Shown: positions 17,890-28,220 of the stretch, piece by piece
Position numbering within the stretch: position 1 is the first letter of the stretch
How the letters are laid out: the number at the start of each line of letters is the position of its first letter
Origin: CALMBW01 sp963779645
GTDB lineage: Bacteria > Actinomycetota > CADDZG01 > WHSQ01
DNA length: 64,000 bases
Reading direction: 5' to 3'
Assembly: GCA_963779645.1 (NCBI GenBank)
Contig: CAVZYX010000015.1
Span: 434,001-498,000 of the forward strand
Made by a program: the position numbers and the translations under genes
The notes under the pieces: model-generated
What the model was told of the DNA's origin: nothing
The model's database searches: none
What the model saw: the letters and a program-made list of their open reading frames with translations, nothing else

Positions 17890-18234
17890 GGCGGTGCAAA
17901 CCAGGGCGAGACCGCTCCCGTCGACCAGACATGCGTCGTTAGATAGTAAAAGCCGGAGAGAAGAAGGACCACAAGGAGAACGGGCGCAGTTTCATCGTGA
18001 GCACGACCTGATCTTTCAAATAGCCGGCTGCAAAAGGCCGACACATTCAATTGTATCGAGGCGCGCGCGCCGCTGCTCAGTCGCTTAAGGCCGGAATCCG
18101 TCGAAGCGGTCCACCGGAATCGACTGAAGAGCAGGTGAGCGGGACCAGGACTCGTCCCGCTTTTCGAGAGCACAGGCGCTGAAAGTTCCTCTCGCTTCCA
18201 ATCCAAACCCGGGGAGGGCTAAGTCTCCACTTAC

Positions 18235-18782
18235 CTACACCATTCGCTGCAGCCCGATTGAGTGCCGACGGCTTAATGCGCGGCGCATGGAGGAAGTTCT
18301 CGCGTTCAGGTTGCCGTTTGGTCTGCACCTCCCACGCCTCTTCCTTGACCTCACCGGGCCGGCCCAGGATTCGGCTTCCAGGTCAGCGCTGTCAATGTTC
18401 GCGCGACCCACCAGCGAGCGGTCGGTGCGATCGAGCCGCTCAGATCGATCTGCGCGCTCAGGCCTGTCGGTACGCTCGAGGCGCTCTGGGCGATGGATCA
18501 TCTCCAATTCCTGACTCTTCGCTGCCACCTCAATACCTTCCAATACCGGCTCAGCGTCCTGCTCGTTGCTATGAACGGTCGCCATCAGGGAAGCCATGAA
18601 GTTTGCCATCATGCGCTGCGCACACTTCTGTCCACACAGATGCTTGGCACCCTTGCGCGAGTTCTTCGGCGACTCCAACCGCGTAGCTTCAACTCGCCGC
18701 CCTGCTCGTAGGCGACAAACCAGTAGTTACTCGTCTGCTTCTCTGCTGCACAGATATCGCAATTGATAGCTTGCCGGATCAT
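18235..18782 (-). CDS. Small zinc-binding protein with charged ER/DR repeats (one frameshift)
   Basis: An AAGGAG site precedes ATG 18782, which starts MIRQAINCDICAAEKQTSNY. After a shift near 18,679 the frame continues ESPKNSRKGAKHLCGQKCAQRMMANFMASLM. The CDIC and CGQKC pairs would form one zinc site. A linker and then a repetitive charged stretch follow (RPERLERTDRPERADRSERL, residues 64-83 of the second frame), and the end is basic. Acidobacteria have small CxxC/CxxxC proteins of unknown role with this beginning. The repeat region is low complexity and could be a disordered tail. Confidence 0.55.
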
Positions 18783-18930
18783 CTGCCTGTCTCCTTATCC
18801 TTCAATGAAGTGTGCCTGTCTGACACAGTCCCTTCATCGGCAGAAGATCGGAATGCATCATCCGGAGACACTCAAAATATTGGAGATTCGATGCGGCGCG
18901 TCTCCCTCGAAGTTCAGGACGGAGGATTGT

Positions 18931-19587
18931 TTATGACAAGCCTTTCAGGATCGGCCAGAGCTGATCGACCTGCCACTCCAGCTCCGTTAGAGCGCCGCCG
19001 TTGGTCAGCACATAGTCTGACAAGACGCTCTTCTGCTCGTCGGAGATCTGTTGAGCCAGCCTGCGACGCGCCTCCGCTTCAAGTTCAGCGCGCTGCTCCT
19101 CGCTGATCGCCTTACCGGAAGAAGAACGAGCGACGAAGCGTGCGATCTTCACCTCTTCCGGAGCCGTAACCAGAATGATCCTGTCGAAACGGCTTTGCCA
19201 GCGCAATCCATCTGCAGCACCATAGTGCGTCTCGAAGATCAGTGCCGACTCGACCATCACAACAGCATGAGGCTCCCGCTCCAGGATCTTCTCAGTCAAT
19301 TCCATCTGGCGTGCGATCACCAGAGGATGCGCGATTGCATTCAACTCTTCGACGCGACCCTCTGTGAAGGCGATACGCGCCAGTGCGGCACGATCAAGAG
19401 TGCCATCGGCGAGAACCACACTCGGACCAAAGTGAGCGACCATCCCGGCGTAGATCGGCTGGCCCATCTCCATAAGCTCGCGGCCAATCGCGTCCGACTG
19501 CAGAATATGCGCGCCGTGAGCCGCAAACAACTTCGCTGCGGTGGATTTTCCACTTCCCAATCCGCCAGTGAGGCCGACACGAAGCAT
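18931..19587 (-). CDS. coaE: Dephospho-CoA kinase
   Basis: The last step of coenzyme A synthesis, phosphorylation of dephospho-CoA. The P-loop MLRVGLTGGLGSGKSTAAKL opens the protein, then HILQSDAIGRELM, DGTLDRAALARIAF, and VMVESALIFE. The lid and core LRWQSRFDRIILVTAPEEVKIARFVAR complete the family pattern. The length of 218 residues is normal. It lies five bases after the folD stop, so the two form an operon. A longer frame that fuses it to folD is an artefact of the folD frameshift. Confidence 0.93.
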   Translation of the reverse strand: MLRVGLTGGLGSGKSTAAKLFAAHGAHILQSDAIGRELMEMGQPIYAGMVAHFGPSVVLADGTLDRAALARIAFTEGRVEELNAIAHPLVIARQMELTEKILEREPHAVVMVESALIFETHYGAADGLRWQSRFDRIILVTAPEEVKIARFVARSSSGKAISEEQRAELEAEARRRLAQQISDEQKSVLSDYVLTNGGALTELEWQVDQLWPILKGLS

Positions 19588-19592
19588 ATAGG

Positions 19593-20541
19593 CTAGCTGG
19601 TCCCCAACGAGATTCCACGTCGCAGCTTGGCAGCCGATACTGTGTTCTGCATCAGCATCGCGATAGTCAATGCGCCGACGCCGCCTGGGACCGGTGTGTA
19701 CGCGCCCGACACCGCAAATGCAGCCGGATGAATGTCCCCGACAACGACCGATCCGCGCTTGGCGAAGGCCGCTGCCCTGCTTGGATCGCCGGGAAAAAAT
19801 CTTTCGACCTCTGCAGCATCGGTGATGCGATTGATTCCAACATCGATCAGCGTTGCCCCCGGCTTGACCATCTCCGCTGTCACGAAAGCCCGCGCGACCG
19901 ATCGCTGCCACCAGAAGATCGGCCTCGCGGGTGAAGCTGCCAAGGTCAGCCGTTTTGCTGTGGCATACCGTCACCGTGGCGGAGGCATTCAACAACATCA
20001 CCGCCGTGGGCTTGCCTACGATATCCGAACGCCCCACTACAACCGCGTTCTGTCCGGCGATTGGCAGTTCGCTACGCCGCAGGATCTCGAGGATCCCCGC
20101 CGGGGTACATGGAGCCAATCCCGGCTGGCCACTCTGCAGACGGCCTACATTCACGGGGTGAAATCCATCCACATCTTTGTCCGGCGCTACAGCCTCGAGC
20201 AGCCGCTTGGTGTCTACGTGCTTGGGCAGCGGAAGCTGTATCAGAATTCCGTCGATATCCTCACGGGCGTTGAGAGCCGCGACCAGCGCCAGCATCTCAT
20301 CAGTCGTGATGCTCTCCGGTGGCGTGATCATCTCGCTGAATATTCCCAACTCGCCGCAGGTCTTCACCTTGGTGCGAACGTAAATCTGCGACGCAGGCGA
20401 CTCGCCGACCAGAATCACCGCCAACCCGGGAGTAATGCCTCGAGTCACGAGAGCTTCAACCTCGATCGCCACCTCGGCCTTGATCTGCCCGGCAATAGCA
20501 ATACCGTCCAATATCGTTGCAGTTCTCTTCATCTCATCCAT
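19593..20541 (-). CDS. folD: Methylene-THF dehydrogenase / cyclohydrolase (one frameshift)
   Basis: This bifunctional enzyme interconverts 5,10-methylene- and 10-formyl-THF and so feeds purN. The N-terminal part shows AVILVGESPASQIYVRTKVK with the catalytic Tyr and Lys, DGILIQLPLPKHVD, and PDKDVDGFHPVNVGRL. The dinucleotide domain VVVGRSDIVGKPTAVMLLN follows. Near 19,905 the frame changes after LLVAAIGRA and continues FVTAEMVKPGATLIDVGIN to YTPVPGGVGALTIAMLMQNT. With one base corrected the protein has normal family length. The start may be ATG 20541 or 20532. Confidence 0.9.
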
Positions 20542-20593
20542 ACATCTTTCATGGTATCGCGCTCTTCGGGTACCCCTGAGGTAAGATAGTTTT

Positions 20594-20758
20594 GTGAGCG
20601 CGCAATTCCCGCCGGCCGAAGACCTGCTTTACGTCGTCTGTCCGGTCTGCCATCAGAAGCTCGAACGCTTGGGCGATGTCATCTCTTGCAAGGGATGCAG
20701 GCGACGCTATCCTGTGGTCGATGGAATTCCTGTACTGCTTGCGGACCGTGCACTCTGA
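20594..20758 (+). CDS. Trm112-like zinc-ribbon protein
   Basis: This 54-residue gene is below the usual ORF length cutoff. From GTG 20594 it reads SAQFPPAEDLLYVVCPVCHQ, then KLERLGDVISCKGCRRRYPV and VDGIPVLLADRAL. CPVC and CKGC form a zinc ribbon, and YPVVDGIPVLL is the hallmark of the Trm112/YcaR family. Members activate methyltransferases in eukaryotes and archaea; in bacteria the role is less clear. It is divergent from folD, with about 50 bases between the starts. Length and motif order match the family fully, which outweighs the GTG start. Confidence 0.8.
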   Translation: MSAQFPPAEDLLYVVCPVCHQKLERLGDVISCKGCRRRYPVVDGIPVLLADRAL

Positions 20759-20931
20759 TCGAGTGACTCAAAGAACTTTCCGGGCTATCTTTTCGTAATG
20801 TCCTCTGAAGATAAACTCCGCGACCCATCCCGATGCGGGTTCAGAAAGAGAGTACGACCTCAGTCCCAATTATGACGTCTAACATCCCAGATAAGCTGAC
20901 GGTGGACACCCACCGGGCAGGAGAAGAACAA

Positions 20932-21181
20932 ATGACAAAGGCAAAGAGCGCCCACGTCGAAAAGTTGACCGAGGCCGATCTCTCTGGTTTGCGGGAAGAT
21001 CTGATGAAGTCGAGGTCTCGACTCCTGGCAGGCCGCCGATCTCATCAGCAGCTTCCTGGTCGCGCGAGGCTACGGCGTATCCACGCAGGATGCGCGCAAA
21101 GCGGCGTTCCGGATGGAGTCTATTAGCTGCTCTTTGCCTTGCCTCCAGGAGGAGTTGGAGAAGATCGCACAGGTGATGTGA
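20932..21181 (+). CDS. Small hypothetical protein (one frameshift)
   Basis: From ATG 20932, with AGGAGAAG upstream, the frame reads MTKAKSAHVEKLTEADLSGL, REDLMKSR. After a shift near 21,018 it goes on WQAADLISSFLVARGYGVST, QDARKAAFRMESISCSLPCL, QEELEKIAQVM and stops at 21179-21181. The product is about 82 residues and mostly helical, with a CSLPC pair. No family is recognised. The second frame looks like real protein, which supports the reconstruction. Confidence 0.45.
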
Positions 21182-21330
21182 AGTGGCGCCCCTCCGCACG
21201 CCTCCTTCCAGCTCGAACGTCTCTCCCACGCGAGACTGAGTCAAAAAGTACCGCACAGAGAAAAGTGCAGCCCTTCGAAGGAGACAAAACCCTCGCTCCC
21301 TTCCGTAGCCTTCCAAGGCATAATCAAAGG

Positions 21331-24240
21331 ATGCCGTCCCTCTGGTCTCCAACCAACTGGCCCCAGCGCCTCGCCGAACTTCAAGCCCCTACCGGCGAGC
21401 TCAAAGAAGCTCCTCTGCGCCGCGACGTCCGTTCTCTCGGCATGCTGCTGGGCGAAGTGCTGCGCGAGCAGGCCGGCGCGCCGCTCTACGAGGCCGTCGA
21501 AGAGCTTCGGCGCATCGCCATCGCCCGTCGCGAAGCCGAAGCCCACAGACCGGAGCCGCCGACCAGGCCATCGCAACCGCTCATCTGCAGCAGGCGCTCG
21601 CCCGCGTCCATACGCTCGACCTGGCCGCCGCCTACCAGCTCGCCCGCGCCTTCGGCTTTTACTTCGAGCTCATCAATCTCGCCGAGACCAACCACCGCAA
21701 GCGCCGCCGTCTCTCCATGCAGCTGAATCAGAATGCGGCTTCGTCCGGCTCAGCCAGCGCGGCGATCTGCGCGGGCACGCTCCGCCGCCTGCGCCAGGCC
21801 GGCTTCGACTGCCGAACGCAGCTCACGCGCTACTTGGCACGCATCTGCGTCACCCCGGTCTTCACCGCGCATCCCACCGAGGTCGCCCGCCGCTCCGTCA
21901 TGTTCAAGCGCCGCCGCATCTCCGATCTGCTGGAGCAGCTCGACCGCATCCCGGTCCCCGAGCCGCAGCTCGAATCTCTCGAGCGCGATCTCACTGGCCG
22001 AGATCACCGCGCTCTGGCAGACCGACGACGTCCGCAGCGCACGCCCCACCGTCCGCGACGAGATCCGCATGGCGCTCGATTACTACGAGGCATCGCCTCT
22101 TCGACACCCTGCCCGTCCTCTACTCCGAAGTCGCCGCCGCGCTCGACGCCGAGTATCCAGACGCGAACGCTCCAGTCGTTACAAAATCGCCGAGCTTGCC
22201 GCAGCTCGTCGCGCTTCGGTCCTGGATCGGCGGCGACCGCGACGGCAATCCCTTCGTCACTCCCGGAGGCGACCCGCGAAGCGCTCGCGATGGCCCGAGC
22301 TCTCCTGCTTCACGCACTATCGCCGCCGCCTGCAGAACATCTTCGAGCAGCTCGCAAGCTCGACCCAGCAGGTCCCTGTCTCGCCGCGAGCTGACGCACG
22401 CTGCTCGACCGCTACCTCGACCAGCTCCGCACCGCCGGCCAGACCGCGCTCGAGGAGCGCTTTCCCTCACGAGTCCATCCGGCTGCTGATCGCCTGCATC
22501 ATGATGCGGCTCGGCGGCAACTCCGCAATCTCCGTGCCCTTCCCCCGAACCCCGCGCTCGAGCCCTACACCCGCGCCGCCGATCTGCTCTCCGATCTCAC
22601 GATCCTGCGCGATTCAGCCTGATCGACAATCAGCGGCCATCGCCTCGCCGAGATGCTCATCGATCCGCTGCTGATCGAGGTCCGCACCTACGGCCTGCAT
22701 CTGCAGACGCTCGACATTCGCCAGCACGCCCGCGTCCACGCCGCGGCCGTGGCGGAGATCTCCGCACTGGCGTCCCTCCAACTCGCCTGACGAGCTCAAC
22801 CTGCCCGTCCGCGCTGACTCCGACAGACCGCCGAGGTCCTCGACACCTTCCGCGCCATCGCCGAACTCAAGCAGACCTACTCCCCGGAGTCGATCCGGCA
22901 GCTACGTCATCAGCGGCGCAACCAGCGCCGAAGATGTCCTGCAACGTCATCTGGCTGGCGCGTCTCGGCGGCGTCCTGTCGAAGGCAGCGCATCAGCAGA
23001 CGGACAGTAGATGATCCCGGCCTGCAGCCGGTCCCGCTCGTTCGAGTCCATCGAAGACCTGCAGAACGCCCCGCCATCATGCGCGAGCTCTGGACCAGCG
23101 AGGCCTACAAGCCGCTGCTCGCAATCCTGGGGCCACCAGCAGGAGGTCATGCTCGGCTACTCCGACTCCAACAAGGACGGCGGCATGATCACCAGCACCT
23201 GGGAGATCTGGAAGGCCCACCGCGCGCTGCACGAGGTCGCCGCGAGTGCGGCGTGACGCTGCGGCTCTTCCACGGCCGCGGCGGCACGGTCGGCCGCGGC
23301 GGCGGACCCACGCATCGCGCCATCTTCGCTCAGCCGGTCGACAGCTTCTCCGGCGAACTTCGCATCACCGAGCAGGGCGAAGTCCTCAACTGGAAGTACT
23401 CCGACGTCGTGCTCGCCGAGCGCAATCTTGAGCTGATGATCGCCGCCGCGCTCGACGCACTGGCGCGCCCCGACGCGCGCCTGCAGCGCGGCGCGGAGAC
23501 TCCCGCACCTCACCGGCGAGATCCTGCCCGAGTGGGAGGCCGCACTCGACGAGCTCTCGGCTACCTCCTACGAGCTTCTATCGCCAACACATCGTCGACA
23601 ACCCCGAGACCTTCACCTACTTCGAGCAGGCCACGCCCGTCGCCGAGCTCGAACACGCCCGCATCGGCTCGCGCCCCGCCAAAGCGCGAGCGGCAAAAAA
23701 TCCATGGCCGACCTTCGCGCCATCCCTTGGGTCTTCGGCTGGATGCAGTCGCGCCAACTCGTTCCTGCTTACTTCGGCGTCGGCCACGCGCTGCATCACT
23801 TCATCCGAATCCAGACCCGACGGCCTCGCACAGCTTCAAACCATGGCGCGCGACTTCCCGCTCTTCCTCGACATCATCCGCAACGTCGAGATGGCGCTCG
23901 CCAAGGCAGACTTCGGCATCGCCCGGCTCTATGCGTCGCTGGTCGAAGACGAGGCCCTGCGCGACCGCGTCTTCACCACCCTCGAAGCCGAGTTCGAGCT
24001 GACCCACCGCATGATTCTCGCGATCACCGAGCAAAGATCGCTCCTCGAAACCAATCCCGTGCTCGAGCGCTCCATCCGGCTGCGCAATCCCTACGTCGAT
24101 CCGATGTGGCTGATCCAGGTCGAGCTGATCCGCCGCAAGCGCGCAGCCTGGCCAACGGCGAGCCCAGTTCACCCGAGCTGGACCGCGCCATCTCCGCCAC
24201 GATCAACGGCATCAGCGCCGGACTCCGCAACACCGGCTGA
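21331..24240 (+). CDS. ppc: Phosphoenolpyruvate carboxylase, many frameshifts
   Basis: The enzyme makes oxaloacetate from PEP and bicarbonate. Family landmarks appear in order but in changing frames: VTPVFTAHPTEVARRSVMFK (catalytic His), TVRDEIRMALDYYEAS, SWIGGDRDGNPFVTP, VRTYGLHLQTLDIRQHARVH, LGYSDSNKDGGMITSTWEIW, LRLFHGRGGTVGRGGGPTHR (catalytic loop) and ERNLELMIAAALDAL. The end is NPYVDPMWLIQVELIRRKR and the usual C-terminal RNTG at 24,226-24,237. More than ten one-base changes, mostly insertions, are needed. No domain is missing, so sequence error is the more likely cause than decay. It is followed by a terminator. Confidence 0.85.
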
Positions 24241-24272
24241 TCACGGATCAGCTCGAACCACCTGAATCGTAA

Positions 24273-24300
24273 AAAGGGGGAGCAATGAGCTCCCCCCTTT
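24273..24300. terminator. Bidirectional terminator after ppc
   Basis: The stem AAAGGGGGAGC / GCTCCCCCCTTT closes a 5-nt loop, with a single extra C in the right arm. A-run before it and T-run after it allow use from both strands. It separates ppc from the convergent gene at 24323. Confidence 0.85.
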
Positions 24301-24322
24301 ATGCACCTCTTCGCAAGCAGGA

Positions 24323-25066
24323 TCAATATCCCTGATCCGCCCGGAACGCCGTCACTTTATTCTTCACAAACGTCACCGCCATCGGTTTGCCAAGATTCGC
24401 AAACACCACCATGCGATTTCCGTAGTCATTGCTCGTACTCTTACTCACCTGTCCCAACGAGAGCTCCACCTGTCGCTCATTCATTCCAAGAATGACCTGA
24501 TGCGCATCCACCGCCTTCCAGATCTCCGGTCCCCAGTGCTTGTACAACTCATGCGGATCGTCATAGAACAGAATCTCATCGGTATAAAACGTGTACTGAC
24601 CCCCCTGCCGATACCCCACCGGCACCGCATATTCCTTCGTATCGCCTGCGACATCGGGTCGAGTAAAGACCATCAGCACCTGCTTGTCGCCGCCTGGAAT
24701 TCGAAACGTCGCAGCCTTCGGAGCCACCTGCTCGATCGCGTCCTTCACCATCAGCGGCTCTGCGCCCAGCAGCGTCCCGGCAGCCTTGCCATACTGAGCC
24801 GAGTGTCCAACAAGAGGATAGTATTCGAGCTGCCCGCCGGCCGAAATCCACACCGTTGTTCCCGCCAGATCCTTAATGTCCTTCAGCGAATCCGGTCGCT
24901 TCTTCTTCAAGAAGACAAGATCGTCCTCTGGAATCACCTCACGCGCGGGAGCCTTCACCGAATTGTCCGGAGCATTCCGCTCCCGATAGATCAACCCCAC
25001 CCGAATGCCGACCGCAAGCACCAGCACCACGGTTGCCCCGATCGCCGCCTTTGCCCCATTCTCCAT
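24323..25066 (-). CDS. Membrane-anchored protein with BamE/SmpA-like C-terminal pattern
   Basis: The 247-residue protein has one N-terminal membrane helix (AAIGATVVLVLAVGIRVGLIY) and then an extracytoplasmic domain. The last 60 residues (GMNERQVELSLGQVSKSTSN ... NRMVVFANLGKPMAVTFVKN) follow the SmpA/OmlA pattern: a helix with GMxxxQVxxxLG, then beta strands ending with a KVTAF strand. The middle part (VGYRQGGQYTFYTDEILFYD, HWGPEIWKAVDAHQVILG) is not recognised. The BamE-like reading is an inference from pattern only. The gene is convergent with ppc. Confidence 0.55.
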   Translation of the reverse strand: MENGAKAAIGATVVLVLAVGIRVGLIYRERNAPDNSVKAPAREVIPEDDLVFLKKKRPDSLKDIKDLAGTTVWISAGGQLEYYPLVGHSAQYGKAAGTLLGAEPLMVKDAIEQVAPKAATFRIPGGDKQVLMVFTRPDVAGDTKEYAVPVGYRQGGQYTFYTDEILFYDDPHELYKHWGPEIWKAVDAHQVILGMNERQVELSLGQVSKSTSNDYGNRMVVFANLGKPMAVTFVKNKVTAFRADQGY

Positions 25067-25135
25067 CGACTCTCCCTTATCCCTGACATAGCAACCACTG
25101 CACTCTAATCTACCGGCTCCGCGACACTCAACTCC

Positions 25136-26461
25136 TCATTCGTTTCCATCAAGAGCGTCCGCCGTTAGAGCGTCCGCCTTGCGCAGCTGTGGGAACAATC
25201 CGGCGGCCGATGCCGTCACCAGCATCGATCCGATCCCGCCGATCACTACCGCGCGAACCGCGCCCCACCACTGCGCCGTCACGCCACTCTCAAACTCGCC
25301 AAACTCATTCGACGCTCCAATGAACAACCAGTTCACCGCACTCACGCGCCCGCGCATCTCTGGCGGCGTCGCCAACTGTAGCACGCTCGACCGAACCACT
25401 ACACTCACCATGTCACTCGCACCGATGATCACCAATGTCGCCGCGCTCAAGTAAATACTCTTCGACAACCCGAAAACCACCGTAGCCGCGCCAAAGATTC
25501 CAACGCACACCAGCATCGTCGCCCCGGCTTTGCGCTTGATAGGTCGCACCACCATCATCAGAGAGACCGCAAGCGCCCCTACCGACGGCATCGCCCGCAA
25601 CAACCCGAGCCCGCGTGGTCCGGCATGCAAAATATCCGTCGCAAAGATCGGCAGCAGCGCCGTCGCGCCACCCAGCAGCACGGCAAACAGGTCCAGCGAG
25701 ATCGATCCCAGCAGCAGCTTCGCGCGCCAAACGTACTCAAGCCCCGCCAGCACCGTCTTCATGCTGAAAGCTTTCTTTTCCGTAGTCACCATCTTCGCTC
25801 GGATCATGCTCACCAGCACGATGAACCCAAGCAACATCACGAGCGTGAAGCCGTAGACGAGCGGAGCGCCGTTACACACTGCTGCGACCCCCGCCAGTGG
25901 CAGCGTAAACAAGATTCCTCCCACCGCAGGCCCAGACATATTCGCAATCTGATAGACCGTCGCGCCCCACGTCACCGCGTTGACAAAGTTTTCTTTCGGC
26001 ACCAGACTCGGCAGCATAGCACTCGCCGCCGGCCCGCTGAACGCTCTGCCCAATCCAATGCCCACCAGCACCGCATATATCGGCCAGATCCGTCCATGCT
26101 GTAACGCCGTCGCGCTCAGAGAGAGCCACAGCAGCACGGCCGTGCAACATGCCTGCAGCCCGTAGCAAAGCAGAATAATCTTGCGCCGGTCATACCGATC
26201 CGCCGCGTGTCCCGCAGCCAGCATGACAAACAGTCCGGGCAGAAAAAGCGCTAATCCCGTATAACCAAGGTCCAAAGCAGAATGTGTGATCGCATACACC
26301 TGCCATGCCACCGCGACCGACTGAGCCTCTGCCCCCAGGATCACCATCAACCGCGCCATCTGATAAAGCCGAAAGTCTCGCGACTGAAACGCCGAGCGGT
26401 AACCCTGCTCTACCGCCAGCTTTACTCGTTCCGAACCATCGGCCATGCCATATGCTTTCAC
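25136..26461 (-). CDS. MFS transporter, enterobactin-exporter (MFS_3) type
   Basis: The 441-residue protein has about 12 membrane segments. The start FQSRDFRLYQMARLMVILGA and QSVAVAWQVYAITHSALDLG are typical of the MFS_3 group (EntS-like). The A-motif-like loop GHAADRYDRRKIILLCYGLQ follows segment 2. Later ATPPEMRGRVSAVNWLFIGA and NEFGEFESGVTAQWWGA match the second half of this group. It probably exports a small molecule by proton exchange; the substrate is unknown. The start could be Met 26461 or 26446. A TolC-type gene lies upstream on the same strand with a 176-base gap. Confidence 0.85.
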   Translation of the reverse strand: MKAYGMADGSERVKLAVEQGYRSAFQSRDFRLYQMARLMVILGAEAQSVAVAWQVYAITHSALDLGYTGLALFLPGLFVMLAAGHAADRYDRRKIILLCYGLQACCTAVLLWLSLSATALQHGRIWPIYAVLVGIGLGRAFSGPAASAMLPSLVPKENFVNAVTWGATVYQIANMSGPAVGGILFTLPLAGVAAVCNGAPLVYGFTLVMLLGFIVLVSMIRAKMVTTEKKAFSMKTVLAGLEYVWRAKLLLGSISLDLFAVLLGGATALLPIFATDILHAGPRGLGLLRAMPSVGALAVSLMMVVRPIKRKAGATMLVCVGIFGAATVVFGLSKSIYLSAATLVIIGASDMVSVVVRSSVLQLATPPEMRGRVSAVNWLFIGASNEFGEFESGVTAQWWGAVRAVVIGGIGSMLVTASAAGLFPQLRKADALTADALDGNE

Positions 26462-26637
26462 ACTTCCGTTACGAAAATGTCACCTTCTACCAGGGCCTTT
26501 CCGCCGGTCCACCAGCTTATTGGGATCCTGCGCATCTCCCCCAATAGAACACGCCGTCGCGCAACTCAAGCCGCTCCCACAAGAGTCAAAGCAATCACGC
26601 CCTAATTTTCGTTGGAGATCCCGGCGCCGAAGCGACG

Positions 26638-28122
26638 CTACCGGCCCAGGTAAATCTTGTACTGTGTCTCGACGACTCCAGTATTCCGCGCCAGTTGCAG
26701 CTTCGACTGGTTGTACTGGTATAGCGTATCCACCAGCCTGCTCTGCGCAGCCGCCAACGTGGCTTGAGCCTGCACGACCGGCAGATTATCTTCCACCCCA
26801 GCCGAGAAGCGGTCGGTCGCGTCCTGCAACTCCTGCGTCGCGAGGTCCACGTTGCTCCTGGCCACCTTCACCAGGTCATTCGACGACTGCACATCCAGCA
26901 TCGCCGCGCGAATCTGTTGCTCGATGGTCACCCGTAGTGACGCAATCTGCTGCGTGAGCCCCGTCACCTGCGCGTCCGCTACCTCGCGTTCGCCGCGAAG
27001 CTGACCTTCCTGAAATACCGGCACACTCACCTTGCCGGTCGCGCTAAATACGCCGTGGTACAGCGAACCAATCTCACCCAGTACGCCGTAGTATCCATCG
27101 AATGAAACCACCGGCAGACGCTCCGCTCGTACCGCCTTGCGCGCCTTCGCCGCGACCTCAAGCTGCGCCTGTAGACTCAGCAGGTCCTTCCGCCGCTCGT
27201 AAGCCAGCTTCTTCGCATCCTCCAGGGGCAGCTGCGCAAACTCTGCATAAGGAGCCGTGTCGGTCAGCGTAATCTCCTGATCAGCCGGTAATCCGATCAG
27301 CCGGTTCAGCGAAATCTTGTCCTTCGCAAACGCGTTCTCATCGTTGATCAGCGCCTGCTGCTGCGTTTGCAACTGCACCCGCGCCCTCAACTCGTCAAGA
27401 TTCGTCCCGACGCCTGCCTCGTGCGAGGCCTTCGCCTGCTGATACGCAACCTCGTCCGCCTTCTCCAAAGCCTGTGCGTTCGCAATCTGCGAAGCATCCG
27501 CCAGCGACAGCAGATACTGGGATCCCACTGCCAGCGTGACGGCGTCCAGCTGATTGAGCGTCGTAAAGTTAGCCACCTTCAACGCCTGCTGCGCTGACCG
27601 GTACAGATAGTACGCAGGCACATTGAAGAGCTGCTGATTCAAACTCATCTGTGCCGAAGCCGTATTCACCTTGACGATCTCGCTGAACTCCCCCGGAGGC
27701 AAACCCAACGCCGCTAACGATTGGCCCTTGAACCCCTGCGCCGCCAGGTTAATCTGCTGCGCCTCAATGTCTCCCTTGGCGGTTAAACTCGGAAGCAGAC
27801 TGTTTTCAACGGTCAACACCTGGCCACGTACCATCCGCTCATTCTGAATGACCAGCAGCATCTGCAGGTTGCGCTTCTCTCCGCGAGCGATCGCGTCATC
27901 GAGACTCAGCGGCAAGGCACCCGGTGTCGCCTGATCGACCCTCACCCCGCCCGGCAACTGTACGAGACTAGGCACAGGGGCCGCCGGCAGATCCGCACTT
28001 TGCACCTGAGCGCTCTGGGTCTGCGCACTCGCCATGGGCGCGCACAAAACCAGCGCCAGAGGCCACACCACAGCCCACAGCCGCGCCTTCGCTTCTCTTG
28101 AAATTCGATTCAGGGCTTTCAT
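26638..28122 (-). CDS. TolC-family outer-membrane efflux protein
   Basis: The 494-residue protein has a signal peptide (LWAVVWPLALVLCAPMASAQ), then LSLDDAIARGEKRNLQMLLV, the usual beginning of outer membrane efflux proteins. Long coiled-coil helices repeat twice with the pattern ANAQALEKADEVAYQQAKAS and VKVARSNVDLATQELQDATD. FSAGVEDNLPVVQAQATLA is the conserved block before the C-terminal helix. It forms the trimeric exit duct for an export pump. No periplasmic adaptor gene lies next to it; the MFS gene downstream may or may not be its partner. Confidence 0.9.
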   Translation of the reverse strand: MKALNRISREAKARLWAVVWPLALVLCAPMASAQTQSAQVQSADLPAAPVPSLVQLPGGVRVDQATPGALPLSLDDAIARGEKRNLQMLLVIQNERMVRGQVLTVENSLLPSLTAKGDIEAQQINLAAQGFKGQSLAALGLPPGEFSEIVKVNTASAQMSLNQQLFNVPAYYLYRSAQQALKVANFTTLNQLDAVTLAVGSQYLLSLADASQIANAQALEKADEVAYQQAKASHEAGVGTNLDELRARVQLQTQQQALINDENAFAKDKISLNRLIGLPADQEITLTDTAPYAEFAQLPLEDAKKLAYERRKDLLSLQAQLEVAAKARKAVRAERLPVVSFDGYYGVLGEIGSLYHGVFSATGKVSVPVFQEGQLRGEREVADAQVTGLTQQIASLRVTIEQQIRAAMLDVQSSNDLVKVARSNVDLATQELQDATDRFSAGVEDNLPVVQAQATLAAAQSRLVDTLYQYNQSKLQLARNTGVVETQYKIYLGR

Positions 28123-28220
28123 GCTCTCTTATTAGAGTGCCACACTCCCCTCGCGATGCAGAAATCACGAGAAAACGGTCCTCGCCCCCCTCCCTCAGCT
28201 AAAATACGAAAGATAATCCT

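Noticed and set aside
18931..20541. A 536-residue frame that seems to fuse FolD and CoaE
   Set aside because: FolD homology jumps to another frame near 19,905 and ends at 19593, five bases before the CoaE start at 19587. The middle of the long frame has no protein character, so the fusion is an artefact of one shifted base.
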